Below are positions 9,263 to 18,247 of a stretch of 64,000 nt of DNA, piece by piece. The notes under the pieces are model-generated. The model had not been told where the DNA came from, made no database searches, and saw only the letters and a program-made list of their open reading frames with translations. The DNA is taken from assembly GCF_051912485.1 (NCBI RefSeq), contig NZ_CP196822.1:248001-312000 (forward strand). Direction: 5' to 3'. Position 1 is the stretch's first letter, and each line of letters begins with the position of its first letter. The position numbers and the translations under genes were made by a program. The DNA is from Nitrobacter sp051912485. GTDB lineage: Bacteria > Pseudomonadota > Alphaproteobacteria > Rhizobiales > Xanthobacteraceae.

Positions 9263-10081
9263 CTACTCTCTCTGCAGGGTATGCGTGAAGTACCACAGCG
9301 TTCCATTGAGCACCATCGCACCCAGGATATTGCCGATTGTGACCGGGATCTGATTCCAAACCCACCACTCGTAGATGCTCACGTTGGCACCCGAGAGGAT
9401 CGCGGTCGGGAACAGCCACATGTTGACCACGGTGTGCTCGAAGCCCAGAGCAAAGAACATCCCGATCGGGATCCACATCAGTACTACCCGGCCCACGGTG
9501 CTGCGGGTGGCTTTGGACATGACGGACCCCAGGCTCACCAGCCAGTTACAAAGCACGCCCTTGCCAATGGCGGCGCACCAGCCGATGGCGCCGTAATGGA
9601 TATAGCTCACCTTGGACTCGGCGGTCTTGGCGATAACTTTGAGCATGCCGTCCGGCTCGATGGCCCCGCCCTTGGTCAATGAGAACCACAGCAGCCAGCC
9701 GAAGAATATGCCCCCCGCCAGGTTGCCGATCATAGTCCATGTCCAGTTGCGAACCAACTGGAACGGCGTAATCGTCCCGGCGTACATGCCGATGGGCATC
9801 GTCGCGAAGCTGCCGGTCGCCATCTCCAGGCCGAGGAAGCTCAACGTGACGTAGCCAGCCGGGAACACAAGTCCGGCCACTGCGAGCGGTATGCCTGCCG
9901 CGACCATCGCGAAGGTCACGCAGGCTCCGTAGGCCAGAAACGGCGTACATAGAAAGCCGCGAATGAGAAGATGGATGGTACCGAATTTGGCTTTCTTGGC
10001 CGCATCAGCTGCAATCGCGGCCCCCATCTCCGACGGCGGTACCGTTTCGATTACAACGCTGGCGTTCGCATAATCGGCCAT
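9263..10081 (-). CDS. Formate/nitrite transporter family channel (FocA/NirC-type)
   Basis: 272 residues; ATG follows AGGGGGGAACGCA. After a cytosolic N-terminus (AAADAAKKAKFG) there are six hydrophobic segments in the FNT order, with LAYGACVTFAMVAAG near 50, VTLSFLGLEMATGSFATMP near 80, the RNWTWTMIGNLAGGIFFGW segment near 110, GKGVLCNWLVSLG near 175 and FALGFEHTVVNMWLFPTAI near 215. The FEHTVVNMW segment carries the conserved pore His. It would pass formate, nitrite or a related small anion through the inner membrane. Neither nitrite reductase nor formate lyase genes adjoin, so the substrate is not fixed by context. It is transcribed alone. Confidence 0.9.
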   Translation of the reverse strand: MADYANASVVIETVPPSEMGAAIAADAAKKAKFGTIHLLIRGFLCTPFLAYGACVTFAMVAAGIPLAVAGLVFPAGYVTLSFLGLEMATGSFATMPIGMYAGTITPFQLVRNWTWTMIGNLAGGIFFGWLLWFSLTKGGAIEPDGMLKVIAKTAESKVSYIHYGAIGWCAAIGKGVLCNWLVSLGSVMSKATRSTVGRVVLMWIPIGMFFALGFEHTVVNMWLFPTAILSGANVSIYEWWVWNQIPVTIGNILGAMVLNGTLWYFTHTLQRE

Positions 10082-10146
10082 TGCGTTCCCCCCTGTATTT
10101 GATTTTTCCGATCACCGCCGTTTAGGCAGCCCCGTTATCGCGCAAA

Positions 10147-10169
10147 TGCATATCAGATATCTGCATATC
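10147..10169. promoter_or_regulatory. Palindrome with flanking direct repeats upstream of the FNT gene
   Basis: TGCATATC occurs at 10147-10154 and again at 10162-10169, and the two are joined by the perfect palindrome CAGATATCTG (10154-10163). It lies about 65-90 bases before the start of the channel gene at 10081. This is a plausible operator; the regulator is unknown. It does not match the FNR/FixK consensus TTGAT-N4-ATCAA. Confidence 0.4.
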
Positions 10170-10278
10170 GTGCAACGGTGCGTCCTGATCTGCGCGCGAG
10201 ATTTCGCACACCGTCACTTCACAGGTGTGGGGGAGGGCGCGATCGACCGCGCAAGCGCAACGCGTGCAGAAAATCGCG

Positions 10279-10303
10279 AGCGACGCTGCAAAGCAGCGTC
10301 GCT
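10279..10303 (-). terminator. Strong hairpin after the STAND NTPase gene
   Basis: AGCGACGCTGC-AAA-GCAGCGTCGCT is a perfect 11-bp stem with a 3-base loop. It begins 32 bases beyond the stop of the minus-strand gene ending at 10335. The T-run on that strand is poor (CGCGATTTTC), so termination is likely but not certain. Confidence 0.55.
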
Positions 10304-10334
10304 GCCGATCTTGCTTGTTCGGATGGAGGACCGA

Positions 10335-13300
10335 TTAGTCCGTCATGGTTTCAATCTGCTCGTTGAACCAGTCCAGATCTTTTTTCCAGCCGGCATTGTC
10401 CGGCGCGCGCATGACAACCCGCTCCATGGCGGCTTGTCCCTGCCGCAGCGCCGTCAGCGCATTGTCGCGGTCATCCGATCGACGATACATCTCCGCAAGA
10501 TGCCCCTGGCTCACCGCAACGCTGCGCTGCAAGTCGACGTTGCCAGGGTCGGCGAGGGACAGCCGCTCGAGAATCGTGAGCCCGTCGTTAAACGATTTCA
10601 GCGCCTCATCCGAATTGCCCTGCGCTTCCAGCGCTTCGCCGATACGAGCGTAGGATACCGTAAGATCGCGCTGCCAGCCGACGTTGCCGGGGTCGCTTTG
10701 TGCCAGCCGCTCTCTGATCGCAAACGCGTTGCGGTAGGCCTTCAGTGCCTCGCCCACGTCGCCCTGCGCTTCCAGCGCGTCGCCGATACAATCGTGCGAC
10801 ACCGACAGACTGCGTTGCCAGCCGGCGTTGCTGGGGTCGTTGCGCACCAGCCGCTCTCTGATCGCAAGCCCGGCGCGGAAGGATTTTAGTGCCTCGGGCA
10901 GATTGCCTTGCGCCAACAGCACGTCGCCGACTTTCTCGTGGGACACCGACAGATCGCGCTGCCATCCGGCATTGCCCGGGTGGGCTTGCGCCAGCCGCTC
11001 AGCAATTTCGAGCTGGTCCTGGAAGGCCTTCAGTGCATCGGCCATATTATCCTGGGCCATCAGCACGTCGCCGAGACGATCGTAGGAAACCGCCAGGCCG
11101 CGTTGCCAATCAATATTATCGGGGTCTGCGTTTGCCAGCCGCATTCTGATCGTCAGCCCTTCATGGAAGGACTTCAACGCGTCGGGCAGGCTGCTCTGCG
11201 CCACATGCACGTCGCCGATCTTGGCGTGAGAAACTGAGATATCGCGCTGCCAGCCGGGGTTGTCGGGCTCGGCGCGCGCCAGCTGCTGGGCGATCTCAAG
11301 TCCTGTGCGGAATGCTTTCAACGCATCAGCCAGCTTGCCCTGCGCCACCAACACGTCGCCGACACGGTCATGAGAGAGAGACAGACTGCGTTGCCAGCTG
11401 GTGTTGTCGGGATGGGCCTTCGCCAGCCGCTCTTTGATTGTGAGCCCGTCGCGCAAGACCTCCAACGCCTCGGGCAGTTTGCCCTGCGCCATCAGCACTT
11501 CGCCGACGCGATCATAGGACAGCGTCCGATCGCGCTGCCAGTGGTTGTCGTCGTTGTCGGCAGCGCGCGCCAGCTGCTCGGTGATCTCGAGCTGGCTGCG
11601 GAAGGCTTCCAGGGCCTCAGGCAGCTTGCCCTGCGCCATCAACGCTTCGCCGACCTTTTCGTACGACAGTGACAGACCGACCTGCAGGTCCGCATTGTCG
11701 GGGTCGGCCTTCGCCAGCCGCTCGGCGGCCGTGAGCTGGTTGCGGAAGGATTCCAGCGCCTCCGGCAGCTTGCCCTGCACCGCCAGCACGTCGCCGATCT
11801 TCTCGTGCGACAGCGACAGATCGCGCTGCCGCTCGGCGTTGCCGGAGTCGGCGCTCGCCAGCCGCTCCCTGATCGCGAGCCCGTCGCGGAAGGATTTCAG
11901 CGCCTCGGGCAGCTTGCCCTGTGCCACCAGCACGTCGCCGATGCGATCATGTGAAACCGACAGATCGCGCTGCCAGCCAGCGTTGTGGGGATCGGTACGA
12001 AGCAGCTGCTCGAACGCTCCTTCGATCGCATTCAAGACGATCAAGCGGGCATCGGGAGGCATGTGCCGTCCGACCGCTTCATCGAGATTGAAAAGAAAGC
12101 GCTCAGCTACGTGCGCGCGGACAGAATTGTCGGGGTTGTCAAGCAAACGGCTAATCTCTTGCGCCGCGCTGGCCGGCGTGCCTGTCGCCGGCGAAATCAT
12201 GACGTCGGCGAGCGCGCGCGTGGCGCCCTGCAGCTCCGCCTCGCTCAACGATGAATCGCCATAATACTGGGCAGCGCGGGTGTTGTCCTTGCTTGCCAGC
12301 AGGTGGACCATGGTTTCACTTGCGCGCAGCCTGTCGTCCGGCGTCAGGGTCAGAAGGTGATCGGCGATCAACAGGTGCAGTTGGGAATTGGAGAGGCGCA
12401 GCGCCGCGAGACGCGAGCGGGCGGCAGCCTGCGCCTGGGCGTGGTTGAAATTCCACTGCGCAAGATCGCCATGCTGGTGAATCTGGCCGCGGAACATGCG
12501 ACGTAGCGCAGCGAAACGCTTCTCATCCCAAGGCTCGCCGCTGACCTGCGGCAGCAATTGACGAAAATCGCTCTCTCGCCATCCCGTGCGGCTCGCGGAA
12601 ATGAGGCCGATAAAGCCCGACGCAACGGCGGCGCCTAACTGTTGGGCGGCGCTGTCGAACGTTGCGCGATAGAGGCGTAGAATGTCGGTCGGCATGCCCC
12701 CGACGCTGTCCATCATCGCATTTTGCAGACGTTCCGCCGGTTCACCGGAATATTCGCGCTGCATGTCGGCGAAATGCTCGGTGTCGAGCAACTCCAGTTC
12801 CTCGAGCGCGAGCACCAGCCACAAGGGGTTGCCCCACGCCGGCGCACCCGCATGCTTCTTCGCGAGAAGCGCATCAATCACCGACGGCGCCAACTCGCGG
12901 TGATTGCGCTTGCATACGGCACCAATGATGCTGCTCGCCTCGGTCAGGTCCAGCGGCGGCAGAGTCAACGATTCCACGCCTGGACGTTCGGCCAGCGCCT
13001 TGGAGGCACCGCCGGCGATGGCGGTTGCGACGAGCCGCGCATTGATCGGCCACGGCCGCGGCAGCCAGGTCGTAAACTTTCCGCGCGGGGTCTTCGTGAA
13101 CTGGTCAAGCGCGTCTATCAGGATAACCACGCGGCGCTGTGACGACATCCGCGCGAGCAGCGAGGCGAAAGCCCTCTCGACAATCTCCGGGTCGATATTC
13201 GCGGCGAGGTCAACGTCGCCGACCCCGAGCGCGCCGCCGAGTTCGGCGATCCAGCGGCGCAGCATGGCATCGACCGACGAGGCCTGCGGACTGGCGCCGG

Positions 13301-13595
13301 CGGCGTGCGCGAGAACAAAAGCGTCGGTCTCCTTCATGCGGCGGAGAAGTTCGCCGAACAGCGCGCTCTTGCCCGAACCCGGATCGCCGGTAATGCAGAT
13401 ACCCCATGACGCGGTTTCTTTTATGGGGGAAAGGTCTTTCGCGGGAGAGAAACAGAGGTCGGTGACACGCGCGATGACCGACTGCCTGCCAACGAAGTCG
13501 CGGGCGCGATCGCTGGCAAAGGCTTCGAGCGAGCTGCGCTCCGCCTGCATGCCCTCGATCGTGCTGCTAACGGATACCGGACGCGATTGCGACAT
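10335..13595 (-). CDS. STAND-type P-loop NTPase with eleven TPR-like repeats
   Basis: 1086 residues from the ATG at 13595, which follows GTGAGG; an in-frame TTG at 13616 is less likely. FVGRQSVIARV at about 34 opens the NTPase module, Walker A is GDPGSGKS (70-77) and Walker B VVILIDALDQF (about 156-166), in the NACHT/AP-ATPase style. A helical middle part (about 250-530) with HLLIADHLLTL and HVAERFLFNLDE follows. Residues 533-1061 are eleven 48-residue units of the pattern WQRDLSVSHDRIGDVLVAQG...EALKSFRDGLAIRERLA, which are TPR-like helix pairs. A partial unit ends the protein. STAND proteins act as switches that oligomerise on ligand sensing. Most carry an N-terminal effector domain, but only about 33 residues precede the NTPase here. 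It is monocistronic. Signalling or immunity is an inference only. Confidence 0.85.
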   Translation of the reverse strand: MSQSRPVSVSSTIEGMQAERSSLEAFASDRARDFVGRQSVIARVTDLCFSPAKDLSPIKETASWGICITGDPGSGKSALFGELLRRMKETDAFVLAHAAGASPQASSVDAMLRRWIAELGGALGVGDVDLAANIDPEIVERAFASLLARMSSQRRVVILIDALDQFTKTPRGKFTTWLPRPWPINARLVATAIAGGASKALAERPGVESLTLPPLDLTEASSIIGAVCKRNHRELAPSVIDALLAKKHAGAPAWGNPLWLVLALEELELLDTEHFADMQREYSGEPAERLQNAMMDSVGGMPTDILRLYRATFDSAAQQLGAAVASGFIGLISASRTGWRESDFRQLLPQVSGEPWDEKRFAALRRMFRGQIHQHGDLAQWNFNHAQAQAAARSRLAALRLSNSQLHLLIADHLLTLTPDDRLRASETMVHLLASKDNTRAAQYYGDSSLSEAELQGATRALADVMISPATGTPASAAQEISRLLDNPDNSVRAHVAERFLFNLDEAVGRHMPPDARLIVLNAIEGAFEQLLRTDPHNAGWQRDLSVSHDRIGDVLVAQGKLPEALKSFRDGLAIRERLASADSGNAERQRDLSLSHEKIGDVLAVQGKLPEALESFRNQLTAAERLAKADPDNADLQVGLSLSYEKVGEALMAQGKLPEALEAFRSQLEITEQLARAADNDDNHWQRDRTLSYDRVGEVLMAQGKLPEALEVLRDGLTIKERLAKAHPDNTSWQRSLSLSHDRVGDVLVAQGKLADALKAFRTGLEIAQQLARAEPDNPGWQRDISVSHAKIGDVHVAQSSLPDALKSFHEGLTIRMRLANADPDNIDWQRGLAVSYDRLGDVLMAQDNMADALKAFQDQLEIAERLAQAHPGNAGWQRDLSVSHEKVGDVLLAQGNLPEALKSFRAGLAIRERLVRNDPSNAGWQRSLSVSHDCIGDALEAQGDVGEALKAYRNAFAIRERLAQSDPGNVGWQRDLTVSYARIGEALEAQGNSDEALKSFNDGLTILERLSLADPGNVDLQRSVAVSQGHLAEMYRRSDDRDNALTALRQGQAAMERVVMRAPDNAGWKKDLDWFNEQIETMTD
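10413..11999 (-). repeat. Eleven 144-bp coding repeats
   Basis: The DNA for the TPR-like units is periodic at 144 bases, with one unit (the fourth) three bases longer. Blocks such as GCCCTGCGCCA and CACGTCGCCGA recur at the same place in most units, so the array could expand or contract by recombination. Confidence 0.8.
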
Positions 13596-14121
13596 CGTGG
13601 AGACCTCACTGAACAACTGATTTTATAGCATCGTCATGGAATTGGACAAATCCGGCAGCTTCGTCGCGACCAACCAGGAGACATTCAGATGGAAGCCACG
13701 CTGGAACGGTGACAGCGCGGTGTGCAGGCCGTAACGCGGGTGAGCGCCGAGCAAGACTTGTAGGAGCTTTCCAAGTCAAGCACTATTTCGCGGCATTCTT
13801 CATTCTCTTAACTCCCAGTTTCGGTTTGACCTGGAAATCCGTTTCTTGCTCCTTCTCCAGCGTTGGGAAGCTGGCGTGAAGGTGGTTGTCAAGGTCTGCC
13901 GCCACTCTGGGTTAACCTCATGCCCGGTCGCCTGCCGGTGCTGGAACGGGCTCGAGCAGGTCAGCTGGCCCGCTGTCGCGGAATGTCTCGAGCCGGCAGC
14001 GGAACACACGCGCCGCGGTCCGCGCATAGGTGGGTTCCCCGGTGTCAGCGTACTGATCCGACAAACCGGTCGTTCCGGATGGTCGGGCCGCCCGTAACGG
14101 GCTTTCGGAAGCGTCCGGAGA
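13596..14121. other. Gene-poor stretch, 526 bases, with possible coding remnant
   Basis: On the minus strand a 48-codon frame (13918-14064, TTG start, no clear binding site) reads DQYADTGEPTYARTAARVFR. A second frame then runs to a stop near 13793 and contains LHASFPTLEKEQETDFQV. The two together look like a decayed short gene, but neither is recognised. The region upstream of the STAND gene shows no effector-domain gene. Confidence 0.3.
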
Positions 14122-14409
14122 CTAAAAGCCCCGTCCCCTCGTTATCGCCGCGTCGAGCAGCTTCTGCGCATTTTCGACAGCCTGCCTGAAGATTTCGGCC
14201 TCTTCCTCCAAAGACATTCCGGTCATTGTGGAGTTTTTCAGATCACGGAGGCAGTTGTCGCGGAGCATCATGAGAGAATCGTCATCCAGAAGATGCCCGC
14301 TGAGGACATACCGGATCAGCTGCGCCGTAAAATTCTCAAACACAAGCGTGATCATACCCGCTTGGGCTGCGCTGCGAGTTGCATTTTGGAGGATCTGCTT
14401 ATCATCCAT
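14122..14409 (-). CDS. Hypothetical helical protein, 95 residues
   Basis: Starts MDDKQILQNATRSAAQAGMI and is predicted mostly helical, with an acidic stretch HLLDDDSLMMLRDN and a C-terminal helix (EEEAEIFRQAVENAQKLLDAA). No signal peptide, metal site or known motif is seen. No good Shine-Dalgarno precedes the ATG; another ATG 15 bases upstream is out of frame. Base composition at third codon positions is GC-rich, as in neighbouring real genes, and it has no competing frame of quality on the other strand. Function is unknown. Confidence 0.55.
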   Translation of the reverse strand: MDDKQILQNATRSAAQAGMITLVFENFTAQLIRYVLSGHLLDDDSLMMLRDNCLRDLKNSTMTGMSLEEEAEIFRQAVENAQKLLDAAITRGRGF

Positions 14410-14650
14410 CGCGTCGCTTCATCTGTTTGCGCTGGAGAGAAAGGAGCTTGCCGTTCGGGCGTGCCTTTCGGAGCCATGGGTGCAAGCTGGTGGCGGCATG
14501 AAGGGGCAAGGCGGGGTTATCTATAGGGACTCGTAGTACTCGATGCACTTCGCGCCTCTGCCGAAGGCGAAACGCTTGCAACGAGACTAGCCTTTCCCGG
14601 CTCATCCAGCCACCAGCTTTTTTGCAGACCAGCTGCGACCGGGCTTTGCC

Positions 14651-15256
14651 TTATGCTTCTACGGAAGGCAGTCCCGGCTCGCATCGATTGTGAGCCCGCC
14701 GTTCAATCGCGTTTCGGCACCAAGCTGTCATTGTCTCGATGTCGGGTTTCAGACGCGTAGCTGAATCTCCGGCGAAGGCCATAAAGTCACCGAGGTTTTG
14801 CGTGGAAACACCGATGAGAAGCGGGATATCGGCGATCAGGGCCTCGGCAATGACCGCTCGCAGCCCCCGGCCCTGTGCTTCTTCCCGGCCAAACTTGTTG
14901 ATGACCACCAGATCGACATGTTCAAGCACCGCGCGCTCGATCCAGGCGTCGATGCGCGCGAAGGCGTCCTGATCGAGCCGGCAGCCCCTTGCTTCGTTGC
15001 CGCGGTCCAGCGAGATCTTGACCTCGTCACCGCACAACAGATCCTTGACATACATGTCGCATCGACGCCGGCCTTCCCGGTGCGGGTTTGACTGGACGAC
15101 GCCACCGAGCTTGTAACCGGAGGCGACCAGAGCGGCAGCGCATTGAGCTATCAGAGCATCCCTGACGAGACCGTCATCGTAAGCCACCACCCCGATCGGC
15201 CTCAGGCCGGGGTCCGTATGCTCGGCAGAAATTTGGGGAGCAGGGCGCCGCTCCAT
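14651..15256 (-). CDS. DUF2478 family protein (NTPase-like)
   Basis: 201 residues from the ATG at 15256 (MERRPAPQIS), which follows GAGGGA at good spacing; frames extending to 15415 lack this. IGVVAYDDGLVRDALIAQ near 30 replaces a P-loop start. VVINKFGREEAQGRGLRAVI (about 115-135) and IPLLIGVSTQNLGDF are the DUF2478 hallmarks, with the fold of THEP1-like nucleotide phosphatases. DUF2478 genes are often found near molybdate transport or molybdoenzyme genes; none is adjacent here, and the only molybdoenzyme in the window is soxC 24 kb away. The biochemical activity is unproven. It is divergent from the nitronate monooxygenase gene, 337 bases apart. Confidence 0.75.
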   Translation of the reverse strand: MERRPAPQISAEHTDPGLRPIGVVAYDDGLVRDALIAQCAAALVASGYKLGGVVQSNPHREGRRRCDMYVKDLLCGDEVKISLDRGNEARGCRLDQDAFARIDAWIERAVLEHVDLVVINKFGREEAQGRGLRAVIAEALIADIPLLIGVSTQNLGDFMAFAGDSATRLKPDIETMTAWCRNAIERRAHNRCEPGLPSVEA

Positions 15257-15593
15257 CGTTCCCTCTTCTGCATCAGCCATGTCTTGCATTCTTGATCGCT
15301 GCTCGGGGTGTCTGTCTGCGGCTTCGTTCAATCTCAGGCGCGCTGTCTCCGGCGCGGAAAACCGCAGTTGCATATTCAGGGCGGCGTTACGGTCCATTCT
15401 GCAGAAAATAATCAACAGAATGGCGTAGTTGAGTAAGTGAAACTGACCTGGAGCGGCATGTCAAGCGCACCCATTTCAAGGCGATGGCAGGCTCCGCACC
15501 GGATTGCGCGGCGCCAGAGGGCACCGAATCCGGCTTGCCGAGCCGATAGCGGAATGGGACGTTGGCGATCAGTCCGTCTCACCGGGGTTTTCC

Positions 15594-16571
15594 GTGAAAA
15601 CAGCCATCACTGAACTGTTCGGCATCCAGCATCCGATTGTGCAGGGCGGCATGCATTACGTCGGCTTTGCGGAACTGGCCTCCGCAGTCTCGAATGCGGG
15701 CGGTCTCGGCATCATCACCGGATTGACCCAGAAGACGCCGGATCTGCTGGCGAAGGAAATCGCGCGCTGCCGTGGCATGACCGATAAGCCGTTCGGCGTG
15801 AACCTGACGTTTCTTCCCGCGTTTACCGCGCCGCCATATCCCGAATACATCCGCGCGATCGTGGAAGGCGGCATCAGGATCGTCGAGACGGCGGGTCGCA
15901 ACCCGGAGCAGTACATGCCCGCGCTGAAGGCAGCCGGCATCAAGGTGATTCACAAATGCACCTCGGTGCGGCACGCGCTGAAAGCGGAACAGATCGGTTG
16001 CGATGCGATCAGCGTCGACGGCTTCGAGTGCGGCGGTCACCCCGGCGAGGACGACATGCCGAACATGATCCTGCTCCCCCGCGCCGCGGACGAACTCAAG
16101 ATTCCGTTCGTGGCGTCGGGTGGCATGGCGGACGCGCGCAGCCTGGTCGCCGCGCTGGCTCTGGGTGCTGCCGGCATGAACATGGGCACACGCTTCATCG
16201 CGACGAAAGAAGCGCCGGTGCATGAGAACGTGAAGAAGGCGCTGGTTGCGGCCACCGAACTCGACACCCGGCTGATTATGCGCGCGCTGCGCAATACCGA
16301 GCGCGTACTCAACAACCGCAAGGTCGAGAGGTTGATCGAGATCGAGCGGGAAAAAGGCGAAAGCCTCAAGATCGCCGACATCATAGAGGAGGTCGCCGGC
16401 GTCTATCCCAAGGTGATGATCGAGGGCGACATGGATGCCGGCGCCTGGAGCTGCGGCATGACCGTGGGGCTGATCCACGACGTGCCAAGCTGCAAGGAGC
16501 TGATCGACCGCATCATGCTGGAGGCCGAGCGCATCGTCCGCCAGAGGTTGACGGGCTTGCTCGACGGATAG
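15594..16571 (+). CDS. NAD(P)H-dependent flavin oxidoreductase / nitronate monooxygenase
   Basis: 325 residues from GTG 15594 (VKTAITELFGIQHPIVQGGM), which matches the usual N-terminus of the family; a longer frame from 15504 would add 30 residues of atypical composition. GGLGIITG near 38 and VASGGMADARSLVAALALGA (about 178) are the FMN-phosphate-binding parts of the TIM barrel, and DGFECGGHPGE (about 145) is the family signature with the active-site His. Members oxidise alkyl nitronates or act as flavin-dependent reductases or acyl-ACP-handling enzymes; the exact substrate is not shown. The stop codon TAG lies inside a dispersed repeat. Confidence 0.88.
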   Translation: MKTAITELFGIQHPIVQGGMHYVGFAELASAVSNAGGLGIITGLTQKTPDLLAKEIARCRGMTDKPFGVNLTFLPAFTAPPYPEYIRAIVEGGIRIVETAGRNPEQYMPALKAAGIKVIHKCTSVRHALKAEQIGCDAISVDGFECGGHPGEDDMPNMILLPRAADELKIPFVASGGMADARSLVAALALGAAGMNMGTRFIATKEAPVHENVKKALVAATELDTRLIMRALRNTERVLNNRKVERLIEIEREKGESLKIADIIEEVAGVYPKVMIEGDMDAGAWSCGMTVGLIHDVPSCKELIDRIMLEAERIVRQRLTGLLDG

Positions 16572-16670
16572 AGCGTTTTCGAGCGAAGTGGGTGCCGGTT
16601 CGCGTGAAGAAAACGCGTCAATTCAAAATCACGGAGCCTCGCTTCTGATTTCATCAGAAGCGAAAAGGCT
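16569..16670 (+). repeat. Dispersed intergenic repeat, copy A, with hairpin
   Basis: It begins with the TAG stop of the upstream gene: TAGAGCGTTTTCGAGCGAAG, then GGTGCCGGTTCGCGTGAAGA. A perfect 11-bp hairpin TCGCTTCTGAT-TTC-ATCAGAAGCGA follows at 16639-16663. It shares these blocks with 8946-9075. It lies between convergent genes and may also act as a bidirectional terminator. Confidence 0.7.
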
Positions 16671-16734
16671 CCAGCCGGCGTAAAGCGAACTGCGGAAATG
16701 AAATCGTTGGGTGGTTGCCGCGCTTTCAAAAGCG

Positions 16735-18051
16735 TCAGCCGTCGCGGCCGATATGTTTGTGGCGTATGCGGCGCACGACCGACCAGATCGACAGCGCCGC
16801 CACCGGAATGAAGGCTGCGGTCAGATAGCCCGGCTCGATCGGGACCAACCCGGACTCGTGGAGCGCCTTGGCGACATAGCCGAACAGGCTGACCACATAA
16901 TAAGTGATGGCCGCAACCGACAGTCCCTCGACGGTGGTCTGCAGCCGGAGCTGCATCCGCGTGCGGGCGTTCATCGATTTCAACAGTTCCTGATTCTGCT
17001 GTTCGAGCTCGACATCGACGCGCGTGCGCAGCAGGTTCGCCGCGCGCGACAGCTTGAACGACAGGTTCTCCTGACGTGCCTCGGTGGTCACGCAGGTTCG
17101 CATCGCCGGCGCCATTCGCCGCGCCAGGAACGACGTCCACGTCGGCAGCCCGGACACCTTGCGTTCGCCGATGGTCGCCAGCCGTTGCTGCACGATCTCG
17201 TAATAGGCGCGACTGGCGCCGAAGCGGAATACGCTCGCCGCAGCGCCAGCCTCGACTTCGGCGGCCAGCGCCGTCAGTTCGTCGAGCAGGTGGCGATTGT
17301 CGGCGAGATTGCCGTTGTTGCGCATTTTGTCCGTCACTTCGGCGAGCCGTTGCTCGACGGTGCTGATTGAAGGCGCGAGCCGCTGCGCTTCGGGCAGGCC
17401 GAGCAAAGCGAGCGTGCGATAGGTTTCGATCTCTATCACGCGTTGCGCCAGCGCGCCGGCGCGATCCGGATTGAGTTTGCGGTCGACTATCAGAATTCGC
17501 ACGAAGCCGGATGGGTCGGGCTGGAAGTCGGTGGCGTAGATCGCCGCGCCGTCGCTGTTTTCGGCAAGCGCGAGACTGTTGCGATCGAACAGCCGCTCCG
17601 GCGGTTGGACGGCGGGTCCGTCGGCAAGGACGTGCATATCGATGGCGACAATAAGCGGACCGGGTTGCGGCACGAGTTGCATCGGGGCAGCGAGCGCCGA
17701 GGCTGCTGGATGAAACGGAATTCCGTCAGGTTGGGAGGGTAGCTCCCAGGTATAGGTCGTGAATTCGGAATGCTGCTCCCATCGCAGTACGGTAGTGCCC
17801 AACGTGACGCGATAGTGCCGCTCAGCAAAGGTCGGCACCGGCAGACCGCGCGCCGAACAGAATGCCGCGAGATGGTCGCGATCGGCCTGGGCCCGCTCGC
17901 CGGCCGTATCGAACGCGAAATGCAGGATTCGAGCGGGAACGGACAGCGCCGTAAATGGCCGCGCATGCAGCTCACCCAGAATCGCGGTCCGCAGCGGATG
18001 CGGCGTCAGCCGGGCGGCCTCTCCGTCCCCAATCGAGACTTCCGCGGTCAT
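16735..18051 (-). CDS. DUF3422 family membrane-anchored protein
   Basis: 438 residues; the start MTAEVSIGDG follows GGAGAG. LRTAILGELHARPFTAL near 20 and HYRVTLGTTVLRWEQHSEFTTY near 85 are the conserved N-terminal blocks of DUF3422. The middle is helical with possible coiled coil (RLAEVTDKMRNNGNLADNRHLLDELTAL region), and the C-terminus has two hydrophobic segments (about 375-395 and 408-425) ahead of a basic tail RRIRHKH. The protein would be anchored in the inner membrane with most of its mass in the cytosol. The family is common in alpha- and betaproteobacteria; its role is unknown. It converges on the nitronate monooxygenase gene. Confidence 0.88.
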   Translation of the reverse strand: MTAEVSIGDGEAARLTPHPLRTAILGELHARPFTALSVPARILHFAFDTAGERAQADRDHLAAFCSARGLPVPTFAERHYRVTLGTTVLRWEQHSEFTTYTWELPSQPDGIPFHPAASALAAPMQLVPQPGPLIVAIDMHVLADGPAVQPPERLFDRNSLALAENSDGAAIYATDFQPDPSGFVRILIVDRKLNPDRAGALAQRVIEIETYRTLALLGLPEAQRLAPSISTVEQRLAEVTDKMRNNGNLADNRHLLDELTALAAEVEAGAAASVFRFGASRAYYEIVQQRLATIGERKVSGLPTWTSFLARRMAPAMRTCVTTEARQENLSFKLSRAANLLRTRVDVELEQQNQELLKSMNARTRMQLRLQTTVEGLSVAAITYYVVSLFGYVAKALHESGLVPIEPGYLTAAFIPVAALSIWSVVRRIRHKHIGRDG

Positions 18052-18247
18052 GCGATTCTCTCCGGCGATGCGTTGCCAATAGGAGCAATGAAGTGAACTT
18101 CTGAACTATCACTAGTTGTAGCGACGTGGTGATGACGTGCGCAACGTCATTGCATCACGCGACGCTCCTGATAAGCCGATAACGATTGTCAATCAACGGC
18201 GATGCCGCCGGTGGCAGGCGTCACGGAAGCAAGCGTGACGTTAATCT

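Noticed and set aside
10146..13620. Several long open frames on the plus strand opposite the STAND NTPase gene (for example 11545-12264 and 12904-13620)
   Set aside because: They are produced by the repetitive GC-rich coding DNA on the other strand; products are Ser/Arg-rich low-complexity sequences and lack start sites.
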